A stretch of DNA of 64,000 nucleotides from Maniola hyperantus. Lineage: Eukaryota > Arthropoda > Insecta > Lepidoptera > Nymphalidae. The translations under genes and the position numbers were made by a program. Location of the stretch: contig NC_048541.1 in assembly GCF_902806685.2 (NCBI RefSeq), positions 15,200,662 through 15,264,661 on the forward strand. The letters are read 5' to 3'. Numbering within the stretch: the first letter of the stretch is position 1; each line of letters opens with the position of its first letter. This document shows positions 10,280 through 22,600 of the stretch, one piece after another. Below the pieces are notes generated by a model, which was not told the origin of the DNA, did no database searches, and worked only from the letters and a program-made list of their open reading frames with translations.

Positions 10280-10636
10280 TCACGAGCGATGACGCGCGCG
10301 GCCGCTCTTTCTTCGTTTCCGTCTGCCGTCGCGAACAAACACTATGTTCGCAGGGTCGTCGGCCAATTGAGGGTATCTGGATACGGAGTGGACATCACGG
10401 GCCGCCCATCCGTCCACTATACCATGAGAAATGAGTTCCTCCTTCTCCTCCTCAGTCCAGGACCCTCGACCTTCCCAGCCGGCGGCTACTAGTGCCTTCT
10501 CTCTTTCCCACGCTCGAGCGGCGGCTCGCTTATGTGCGTGCTTTAGAAGCTTGATTCGTTCTTGTGCCGGGTCCACTCCGTACCGCAAGACTATCACCGC
10601 TTGGGCAGAACCTTTGCCGACTGCATGAACTCGAAC
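10280..10636 (-). CDS. Ten-m: Ten-m exon O: C-terminal GHH/TCAP-like domain and stop
   Basis: The terminal exon starts after CTCTCAG and ends with TGA at 10280-10282. It encodes GVDPAQERIKLLKHAHKRAA, then GRGSWTEEEKEELISHGIVD and YPQLADDPANI, matching the C-terminal domain related to Tox-GHH nuclease folds, whose vertebrate equivalent yields the TCAP peptide. The chain ends in a very basic stretch (RDGRRKRRKSGRARHRS), shorter than the fly tail as I recall it. Whether the domain is active as a nuclease cannot be judged. This exon is notably GC- and CpG-rich compared with the AT-rich UTR beside it. Confidence 0.95.
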   Translation of the reverse strand, partial: VRVHAVGKGSAQAVIVLRYGVDPAQERIKLLKHAHKRAAARAWEREKALVAAGWEGRGSWTEEEKEELISHGIVDGWAARDVHSVSRYPQLADDPANIVFVRDGRRKRRKSGRARHRS

Positions 10637-13600
10637 CTGAGAGAACAAAACAAAAATTTTTACCTTTCAAAAACAAAGGAAAATGGGCAAAAGAGAGCAA
10701 ATGGGTCAAGAAATTTTCGCATAGTAATTTGAAAATCAGGCACAAGTGAATGTATGTAAACAAGAGAATAATAACTACTGTCCATAACAAAAAATCTGTA
10801 AATAAAGCACAGTAGGGTAGAAGGAATATTAATTCTGTCTAGTCAAGTATGTTTGTCTGTACATTTATAGATAACATGCCTTTGAAAATACAAAGAATGT
10901 TACCTCTAATCCTTGATCGTTAGTCTCATCTTGCGATACGTTGAACTTTCCAGACAACCGTCTTAGCTCTTCCATATCGTCTCTTATCTTCAGGGAATTG
11001 TCCTTCACGAAGTAGAATACATCTTGGTCGTGTATACTAAAGTGTACATCCAAGAAGTATGAATTGTTGAACACCGTGGTTATGACGTCTTCTACCACAC
11101 TGTTCGCACCATCAGCCACGCTTATAAAGGCTTTACCATCCACTCTGGATATGAGGACACCTTCGCCGAATACTCCTCGTTTGTAGGAGACTCTTGGTAG
11201 GAGGTTTCTTGTGATTGGTTCCATTTTTAGTAGAGGCGTCGGGACAAATTCGATGTCTGATAGTTTGTTGTTCACCTACAAAGAGTAAAACATTTTGTGT
11301 GAACTAGAGATTTGCAAGAAATCATCGAAAACAGTGAAAAATTAAGCAAAACATTTGCAAGAGGGGCAGACTGAACTGTTGAGACCAAAGGGTTTATTAA
11401 AATGAAATAAATGTAAATCATGTGAAAACTAATTTTGTTTGTTAATTAAAAAAATGATCACATGATTTTTACCTTTTCAATGATACATTGAAGACCAGAC
11501 ATAACACCAAAGTCAGGAGCGAGTTGAGGCGCCGTTACAGATGTTTTTGGTTGGAATATCATATCAGTAATGTATTCAGCTCCCATCATTTTATTCAAGG
11601 CGTAACCGTACAGTTGGAGCCAGCTCGACAAACTGGTCATATAAGGAATATTCTGCTCTCGATTTATAGGGTCATTATTTCTGAATCGGTATATGAAAAT
11701 GTCTGTAGGCATAGTTAATTTGGTTGCCAAATGTTCCCAACTCGGCGTCATCCATTGCCCAACGACGGGGTCATACAAACGATTCTCCAAGTAAACTAAG
11801 TTGGTGTTGTAGTCAAATATCCCGCCTTGGAAGTCTACAGGTAAGTAGAATCCTGGATTTGTATCTTTGACTATCTTTCCGAATGGACTGCGTTTGATTT
11901 CTTTAATAATTTCTCCGTTCACATCAAATACGACCAGAGGTGATCCGTTATGATCTGTAGCTACATAGAAACGTTGATCCTCAGTTTCGATACAAGTTAA
12001 GAAATCTCTTTGGTCGTACAAGAATCGAATTGTCTTTTCTGTTTTCGGGTAATGCATGTGAGTGATGAGGTTGGGTGTTTGAGGATTTGTGTAGAAGAAT
12101 TGTGTTATGTTGTCCTTATCGTCCTTCCAAGCGACTAGTCTGTTCCTATCGTCGTAATAGTACCACATTTGGAACTTATCCCTTTCAAATGCATGAACGA
12201 ACTGTCCCCGAGAATTGTATCGGTATTTTTGCTCTCCGCGTCTGATAACAAAACCCCGTCCATCGTAGCTGCTGAATTCAATGTCACCGTATTGGACCAC
12301 TCTATCACCAATATCGTAGCCAAGGTAGCGCTTCTCCCCGTGCTCTATAATACCTATGATGTTGCCGTTCTCATCGAAAACGTATTTCCAATCATCCTCG
12401 GATCCAACGACTTCCATGAGGTGTCCATCGTAATTGTAACTAACTCGTTCGTTAGACGATGTGTCGCCAATCATCATCTTTTTCGATTTGATTCGATTCC
12501 TTACATCGTATTCCAGTTCGAGCCGGAATACGTCGAACGATTTAATATTCATTAGAACAGTTTTAATTCTGCCATGATCATCGTAATCTGTTATAGTGAA
12601 GTATTGTTTGCTCGTGTCTTGCATCACTGAACGATTGAATGTGTTTCTGTAGATTCTCAAATCACTCACACCTTCCAAGATACCGAGGTTCTGGTTGTAC
12701 TTCAATCTCAGTTGAGGCATTTCCTTGCTGTTGATGTTCATATCTATTGTAGACAGTCGTGCATTGCCATCGTATTGATATTTGAAATGTGCGTTGTTGA
12801 GACCACTTTTTGAGTTGAATTTCATCTTTTCGTCTTTTAAGATACCTGCATGGTATTTATAGTCTTGTCGCAGTTCGTAGTCTGGATCCGATATTTCTAC
12901 ATTTTTCACGAGATGAGTGTTTTCGTGGTAAACATATCGTATGGCTGAAGCTCCGGCGAGTATGGTCTCTAGTTTTCCAGTAGTATCGTATACATAAAGG
13001 ATTTTGCCAGATTGATGAGGGAATATCTTCGCTAAAATGTGACCGTCGTCGTTATACAGAATTTCGTATGGATGCCTATTCATTGGTGAGAAGTACTGGT
13101 ATTTGAAATAACCTAAAGAAGTCATTAAAGCGAATGTATGGATGTGGCCTCTTGGTGTGGTGAGGTTTTGGAGCGCGCCAGAGTCATCGTAATCGAGAAG
13201 ATAGTCACTACCTCTTGGCGTTGTAACTTTCAATGGTAAGCTTGTAAACATATCTCTGAAAGAGTAAGCCAAAGAAGAACCGTCTCCATTACGAATTTCG
13301 TGCAATCTCCCAGCTCTATCGTATCCATAAGTCTCATTCAACTCGCCCCAACGCCAACTAGTAAGTCTATTGAATCTGTCATAGTCGAGTTCGACTTCAG
13401 CGAAGATTCCGCTTCTGGGACCCCACTTAACCGGTCTTGCCATTCTGTCGTAGGTGACATTCAGTAGTTCTACCTTGTCATCCATGAACACTGCAACAGT
13501 AGATGTATCTCTGTCATATTCGAGGGTCAGTAAATTTTCTCCGTTCACTCGCAGTTTTCGACCGATTTGTGCAACCGCTTTACTGCTCTTTCCTTTGTTG

Positions 13601-16600
13601 GATTGAAGTCTTCGTAAGAAGTAGCGCCATTCGAAACGATTTGCCAAATCACCACCGACTTCAGTCCTCTGTTTAGCTGGTACAGGGTAGCTTTCACCTA
13701 GTATGGGATCGATTTCTGAAAGAATTGTATACGGGACGGTATCAGTGGAAATTATATGGCCCCATGGCATGCTAGACGATATGCTTCCATCAGTTGAGAT
13801 TATTGTTTTTGTCTCGGCTTCTCCAACCTTTGTATTTACCGATGAACCCTTTATTAGTATTGAAACCGGTTTCCTGTTGTTTTCACTTACGAGTACAGTG
13901 GCACCTTTCAAACTTAAATCGAACGTAAGATTTATTATTCTTCCAGTAGGAGTTACTGCCGAAGTCAACCTTCCAAACTCATCGTATTTGTAGATATAAC
14001 TTCTTCCGGTGCTGTCATACTTTGCTTTGAGTAGTCCTGTTGTGCCATGATAATCGAAAGTCATATTGAAGTTGTCAGGTGTTCGCAATTCTTGAAGCAT
14101 TTTCATTCGAGACATTTTCAGTCTACACTTCTGACCCTTGGTGTTCTCAATTGAATTCACAAGGCTGGAGTAGTCTCGTAACAGGAAGACTTTGTTGCCA
14201 GCGGCGTCAGTTACAGTGCTCAGCTTTCCATTGCTGGTGTTAACCGTATACGTGAAAACGTAGTTATTTTCGCCAGTTAGTATGTTTTTGGTCATAACGT
14301 GTTGGCCGAATCTGTTGAATATGTAAGTTTCTTGCGTATCTGGTGCGTAAATTTCGTATTCTCTTGCTCCACTTGCATCCGGAATGCTTGCCATGACAGA
14401 TCGAATTCTGTAATTGGCCTGATCAGCTATGTGTACGATTCCGTCAGGGCTTACAGTTACTGCTGAGATAGTATTGAATTTAGAGTTCGACGCTAGGAAA
14501 TGGTCCGCTTCGAAGCAATCACATCCTCTTTCTAAGCAATTGCATTTTGATTCAGCACCGGCATATAGAGAAATCTTTCCATCAGTGGTGATAAGTCTCA
14601 CTCTATTAATCCGTTGAGAATCACTTTCCGCCACATACAAATCACCAGCTGCACCAAATCCAATGCTTTGTGGCATTACAAGTGTAGCGTAAGTTGCTAA
14701 TTCCATATCATAGCCTGTTAAAGGTGACGGGCAATGAAGCGGTCTGCCAGCAATGACTTTTACTCTTCCATCTGGCGCCATTTGTAGAATCATGTGGTCA
14801 TCGATTATGTGCAAGCTGTTATCTAGCGGATTGATAGAGAGTTCGGTCGGCCACCTTAAATGCACTTCTTCTACACTTAACGTTCCTTCGCACGGAATCG
14901 GTTTCCAATGAGCTCTATGCATATGATTTCCAATAACTGTTGTTATAATGCCATCTCTGTCTACCATTCTTATATTCGTACCATCAGCGAAATATAAGAC
15001 GTTGTCTATGGAAACAGCGACACCTTTAGGGTAAGCCAATTTTGCGTCTCTTGCTAATGCTCCGTCTCCACAATGTGCTTCGTCTCCTGGAAGACATCTC
15101 TCACCAGAGCCTACAACCGTTTCCCAGTTTCTTTCAGGATCACTAAAGTCATCTGTGTTGCGAACTTTGATGATTTGATGGGACTCTGGATCAGAAATGT
15201 AGAGAGTACCGTCTAATGGTGACAAAGCCATGTGGTATCGGTAGGAGACACGGGTTGCACTGAAAAGAGAAATAAATCAAATTACACTTACGAATAGATA
15301 CAAAAATAGCAAAATTTAAAAACCCCCTATTTGTGAAATCTGGTGGAATATGGCGATAAAAGAAAATCAATTGATTTGACCTCTAAAACTAAATATTACT
15401 TTATATAAATAGATGCTCTATGGTCATAAATCGAGTATTTCGGATTGACTATATTAAAAATACTGAAATTAAATAATACTTACTTTAGTTTGACAACAGT
15501 CCGAACAGTTCCATCAGTATTGATCTTCCTAACAAGGTTGAAGTCACCCACAAAGATTGAACCGTCAGGAGCTGCAACCAAAGCAACAGGAGCAAGTAGC
15601 CTCTGCTTTACCGCAGCTCCAGAACAATCATTCCCGCAGTCTAAGCCTCTTTGACGGCCATCTCCCATGGCGGTGATGATGAGGCGGGGCTTGTGCTTGA
15701 GGTAGATGTTAGTGCCATCACCCTTTTGGAGTATACCTGGAAAGGGGAGTACAAAAATCAATCCTCAAGATTTTTGTCTTTGCAAAGAAATTGTAAATAC
15801 AGTAGATTGCTAATGATGAAATAACATTTTGTAATGGTTGTGAAGATTTACTTTCTTCGATTGTGATGCTTTAGTCATTTCGAAAAATTCCAGTCTTTTT
15901 CAGGCAAGTGGTGTTCTAGATTATGAAATCTAGAATACTACAGTTTTCAAGCATTGCAATTACATATTATTTGAAAAAGTTTGATTAGGCAGTTAGGTTG
16001 AAATTTTGTTGGATCAGCAAAGTGACATCAAATAACTTTTTAGTAAGATTACCTTCATGGAAATTGTATCTGTGATGTATATCTAGATTCCATCCACCAA
16101 CATCAGAAATACTCATGTCGTGACCGCTCAACTTCGTCGTTTGCACATTCCAGATAATGTCCTTGCAATCTGTGTACTGGTATCCAACTTTTACTAACGC
16201 TGTTGTCACCCCGTACACCCGCTGTCTATAAACATTCAGTCTATTCCATGGGTATGTGAATTTGATTACTGGATCTGCCTCAAAGGTCTTCTCGAAGAGA
16301 ATGCCTTCTATGGTAATCCTCAGGTGTATTAGAGCTAATGTTGCTGGGACTTTCTCTGGAGTAAGTTGCAGTTGTATTGTGGAGAGGTATCCTGCTGCTC
16401 TTGAGCTGTGATAAACTAAGTTGAGTCCCGTTCCTGGAATTTGGAGGCTTTCTTGGACCACCTGGAAGATACAATTTTGAAGGGTAAGTACACAAAATAA
16501 TATTGCTATTGCACTTAATTATTCTCAATAATATTTCATCGAAATGGTTTGCATGAACATCACGGAAACTGGCTGAATGGCTGAGGCATCAAAATATAGT

Positions 16601-19600
16601 GCAAAATTTTGTTTTAAAAAATGTACCTCTCCCAAACAGGAAATAGCAGCTGAAGTTTCAACTTATAATGGATGATGGCAATGGATAGAAAACTTCATTT
16701 TGTATCGAAGCCTTGGTGTAAGAAGGTTGCATAAGGTAGATTTATTATCTTTACCTGAGATTCAGCAAGTATAGCGCTCTTATCTGGACAAGCACCCTGG
16801 AAGCCATGCTTCCACGTAGCCAGGACAACGGGCTTCATAGCGTCGTAGTCATGAGCGAGACAAGCCTGAGGAGGCCCCATACCGCTCTTGTCGTCCAATG
16901 TTGTCATCACTACTTCGTCGATTATCACAACCTGGAAGGAGTTGAAATTTTGGTGATATAGTCCAGAAAGATCTTTGAGTTTGGGAAAATTTCAGACAAG
17001 CTGAAATCTACTTTTAGTATGAACTTCGTGACGATATACTTAAAAATATTAAGTCGTAGGCGGTAGAACTTTTAAAAGAAGCGTCTTGAAAACTTTTAAT
17101 TTGGTTCGAACTTCGTTAATTTTATGGTAAAGTCTTTTTCACACTTAATCCTCGATTCCAAATATATATTTTTTTAAACTACGAACTGACTATAATATCT
17201 TTATTCAACTTTCTAGCGAGGTAATTATTTGCTTTGCTATGACAAAGAACTAGTCGGAACTCAGAACGAATAAACGATTTCAAACAATACAAGTTTGCTG
17301 AAACCATTTGCATACTGTTGACTTATAAACTCCCTGCTTAGCAGTATTTGTGTATATAACATAACATAATTAAGTTTTCAATGTTATAAAAATTAATAGA
17401 TTACTTATCTAATATTTATCAACTGGGCCCCAAAAAAAGAAAAAAGAGGTCTATATAATTTGTTAGCCTCACCTCATTCCAAGGCACGAACACAACCTGC
17501 GTGGATCGTTTGAAGGGCGACCTTCCGAAGTGAAGAGTCACTGCCCCTCCTCCGTTCACTAAGAGGTCGAACCAACCATCCTCCCTCGTTAACGTGAACC
17601 CTTCCAAGGGCGTAGAAGTGGACACCCTCACTCCGACCAAACCGGAACCCAAGGAAGTGACCACCCGACCCCTTATGACTGCGGAACGGCTGAAAATGGG
17701 ATAAAACTCGCTACAGACGATGTCAATTTTGTTAATTAGGTTAAGTAATAATTAAGATTTCAGTTGAACTAAGTATATATATATATATATAGAGGGGTTT
17801 AATACAAAATTAAATAGATTACTAGTAAAAATGGGGTAAAAAACTACAATAATCTCTTTCATTATGACTATGAAATAGGAAATGGGGTCTTCAGTTCAGA
17901 ATAATTTAATAACTAAGTTAGGTAGGCAGTATTAATTACTATTAGTTTATTATTAAAAGTGTGATGTAGAAAAGAAGAATAGAAAATGAATAGTGTTAAA
18001 AAGAATTATGTAGTTCATAAATGAATTTGTATGTTCATAAATGAAATTACTAATCCAATCCAAAACCCAATACTATTTCTACAATTTTGTAAAGATTACC
18101 TAATTATCTACGTAAAATACTTTGTTTTTTTTTTGGACATTTATATAAAAAGCGTAACACAAAACTCACAGGACACGAATATATAAACAAATATAAATAC
18201 GACATAAAACATCATGCACACATCTATACTTGTACGAAATATGTCTACAATTAGGATATAGAGATACCCAACTATAAAGTATATCTGATACAAGTATAAC
18301 TACATATTCTACGGGCACACACACTCCTACCTAAATTGATTTCTGTTTCTTACCTCGTATTGAAGTGATTCCAAAACATACTGCGCAGCGGAAAGACGAG
18401 AAATTACATAGAATGAGTATCATTGGATACGGCATCGTTAAAGAAGAAGAAATTAATAAATTAGAACATGTTAGTAATTAAGATCAAATAATATTCTTAA
18501 ACAAAAATAACATGCAAGTGCCACTTTTTGTTAATCAACATCAATAGATTGAAATTATCAGTTGGCATTAAAACACAAACATTAATCTTAAAGGTGAAGA
18601 AAACAAAAAAGTACATGGAAACACTCTTATATATAATAAAACGAAGGATCGACTGGGGCACAACATTGCGTATCTTATATAATAGATATTTATTTGTTTC
18701 AAAATCATATAACATTGAGGATCAGTTGATGGATAGGATATACCATCAAGTGATCGTTTGACAATAATCATTCATAGGCGGCCATTAGACGGTCAATATG
18801 GCATCAGCTGAATCCGTCATCTTGGATCAATACAGTTATCTAATCTATCAATCCAACCGTTAGTTACAAGATCAATTAGACCACATTTACAGAATAGTGT
18901 GATGCTAAATTGCTCGTCTAATGGCCGCCTTAAGTCTAATCTGACACCGAACATTTAATGCGTACCTTTCATTAAAGGTTTCCTGTTTAGCGTAGTTTTG
19001 GAGGCTTCCCTCATCGATGAGGAACTTCATCCTTTCGAAGAAGGACGCGGTGATCGCTGGAGGCTGCTTTCTGAGGAGGATGTCTGTTGGTTTGGGTGAG
19101 GAGACGCAAAGCTGGCTCCCCTTGCACGCGGCGCTTTGACAACATTCTGGGTCTTCACAATCTACTAAGCCATCTAGAGACGAAAGAAGAAGAACACATT
19201 AATAATAATCTATGGCAGTGTTGTCGAGCTAAATTGTCAGCCGATACAATATTACAACAATATTAGGTAATTGTTTTGAAGCATAAAAAATATCCTGAAT
19301 AAAATTACAAATATTCCACGTAAAAATATTAGTTGTCCTTGTTATGGAAGATGGGATCAAATATCGGGAACAGAGTAAGAAGAAGAATAAACTTCGATTG
19401 AAAATTGCAGTGGTACCTAATAAGTAATATGGTTTTGGAGTATCATAAAATATTTAATGTCCTTGTCAATAATTTTTCATAAAAAATTTGACGATTAAAA
19501 TTACTTGCAATACAACTGAGTACAGGTAATAAGTATTTGAACCCGTTTATCACGCTTACCTTTGTCATTATCCTTAGAATCATCGCAGATTTGTTCTTTC

Positions 19601-22600
19601 AACGTAGTGCAGTCTGGACCGTCCCACCCATCGAAGCATTTACACTCCCAGTGCCCATCATTCGCCACTCTGCACTGACCGTGCCCCGCACATCCTCTCG
19701 GACATCCTTCCAATGTACAATGTCGTCCATTCCATCCAGAAACGCAAAGACAAGTGCCGTTTTTGCATTGGCCGTGGTCGCTGCACCGCGCATCGCATAG
19801 TTTGGACGTGCAATATTCGCCTGTCCAACTTGAATCGCAAACGCAGGATTCCCCTACGCATCTTCCATGTGGACCGCAATCTAGATCGCAAACCTCTGCA
19901 ACAAACAGTATTTTTATCTACAAACTATGGCTTCAATTTGGTCTTAACATGGGTTGAACTACCACTGGGTGGTTTGGGGAAAGACATGCACTAAAGTTTT
20001 GAATTTATATTGATGGGCTAAAAACTAGTGCATATCTTTCTTTTATATTTCTGCACGAAAAAGGCATCAAAGTTTTTTTGTATCTAACTTCAGTGCATGT
20101 ACTTCTTTCAAAAAAAGCAAACACCTTCCTTAGATTTTCCCACAAATTATTATCTGTAACGTCTCATTTAATAAGTTGACGCACTTTTTAATACCATTGT
20201 GATTGAACTAAACTTGTAAAAAAGTGGTCAGGTAATAACTAATTTTATAGGATTATTTTTAGTAATTTTCTGACGTTGATAGTCTGGAAGTGAAAAGAGG
20301 CACAACACTTAAATTACTATGTTAGGTTTACAAGAACTGATTCTAATAGAAACCTTACCTTTGGAACAGTCATCACCAGACCAGCGAGCGTGACACGTGC
20401 AAGTTTGAGTGTCAACATCAAACGTGCCATGTCCCGAACAATCTGGTAAGCATTGAAGAGCATCCTTATCCATCGTAGCACAATCTAGCCCTTTCCATCC
20501 TTTCTTACATACACAAACACCTTCGATACAGAAGCCGTGGCCTGAACAAGTGGGATGAGGACAATCTATTTCTTCGCAGAACTTTCCTTTGTAACCTCTA
20601 ACGCAGGAACATTTTCCGTTAACGCAGTGGCCATGTCCATTGCAATCTGGTACTTCACATTCGTCGTGGCGTAAGGAGCACTCTTTGCCTTTCCAGCCAG
20701 GGTTGCATTGACATTCTCCGTTGATGTACTCTCCTCTTTGGCTGCATAATACTGGGCATACGCCTGAAAATGATAACGGAAATTGCTACTACGGAATAAA
20801 TTTTTTAACCTAGAGGTAAGTACTCGTTATAGTTAACGGGTTGCGGGGATCTGGTAACAATCTAGTTCCAAGAATAAGTAAAACAATAATTTTATTTCAA
20901 GGTTAACAATAAATTATTAAAAAGCATTAGACTACCACGCAACACTACAATTTAATTACCGTCTAAAAGGTAACTAAGGACTTTAGGATTTAGACTAAGG
21001 ATTAATAGAATATTTAATCTTCAAGAACACTGAAGTTATCTCTGGCAAGCCTTTTTTTGTTATGACTGAGTACCTATCATAGTTTTCAAATGGATTGCCA
21101 TTATTAAGTATATTAGGACTTCTTTGAATTGTAGATTCAAGAGATATTTTTGAGTCTCATTTAAAGTAGGTATTTCAATATATTGTAAACAATCGGTATA
21201 CCCCTCTGAGGCCTGACAGCCCCATGCCACATTTTACAAACTGTTTGGGCAAAGCTGTAATTTCACCCGAATTACAGTTTACTCAAGATACATCTTGAGT
21301 TATACTAGACAGATTTTGATCACATTTGGGGCAGTATTTACGTTCAACTATACGCTTCAAAATTTTGAAAGCATCATCTCAATCGGTTCAAATACTTTTT
21401 CGTGATCAAACTAACCCAAAAACTATGACAGATTAGCAAATGTACTCACTCTCACTGCAATCATCTCCTCCAAAACCAGGTTGGCATTGACAGTGTCCCA
21501 TCAGACATTCCCCTTTCCCGGAGCAGCCGTTTGGACAGTTGTGCGTCATATCATCAGCGACCATGGCTATGAAGGAAATCTCCTGAGGATCCCCATCGTC
21601 GTTGTACAGTGAGAGAAACCAATGACCTTGCTCCATGTAGTGGGTTACTTCTTTCTTCACGGACGGCTGTTTGAAAATATATAGATTAGGACAAAATCAA
21701 AGAGAAACATTGAAGCGAGAAGGTGGCGTCATTGCCATATTGTCAGTAACTGGATGGACGACCAAACTACAGGAGTCACTATTTTTGTTCGTGTACTTTA
21801 TTGACCAAAATGGGGATATTTGACCGTTGGTCTTGCTGATTGCTTATTGAATGTATAAATTAAATAATATCGTTCATCTAAAATTGTCGAGCTATCATGC
21901 TATTCTTTTATTTTATGTACGGTCAAGTAACTATAGGTTTAACAAGCAGGCGCTGTTCAAGTATCGGAAACATACTAGAATGAAGAAGATTAACGGAAAT
22001 TGCATAAAAGTAAGTTCAAACAAAAGGCTTAAAGTGACGTTCGATTCGTCGACTCAATGGGTATTAGCAGAATTTATTTCTACGACTCGAATACTTACAT
22101 GTGAAGCCCTCGTAGTTCGAGCTTTAAATCCGCTTAGGACTTCTAAGAAGTGATACTGAGTATGCGTCGGCAGAGCGTTCCGTCTTGCATAAACACCTAT
22201 GGACGCCCCTCGAGGGATCATGTAGTCGAATTTCACGTAAGCAGCTTCCGATTGATAAAATTGCATATTCCAGTAACTATATGGAGGGATTTCTTTTGAT
22301 AACTTTTCACCTAAAGTAATTTGCTTAAACGTCGTCCCATCGGGAGGGAAAGATTGCGCGGGGAACGTTCGCGCACCTATAATATGAAAACTATATTAAT
22401 ATCACGATTAGAGGGAAATACAAAATATTAGAAGCAATATTGCCGTATCAAACCATGCGATAATGTGATGATCTAGATTCTAGGTTGAACAAAAAATTAT
22501 TCATTCGTAATATTGACTACTTGTGAAACTACATACGCATTCAATAAGACTAGATTTCACTTTAACTTATTGGCAAATCTGACGCAATTATAAGAAACCA

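Noticed and set aside
10232..10628. Plus-strand frames over the last Ten-m exon
   Set aside because: Antisense to a GC-rich real exon; no homology recognised.
12169..14617. Plus-strand frames inside exon M
   Set aside because: Shadows of a confidently identified teneurin exon.
10280..15259. Bacterial toxin or RHS gene acquired recently
   Set aside because: The YD/RHS and GHH-like parts are normal, ancient components of animal teneurins and are joined by introns to EGF exons.
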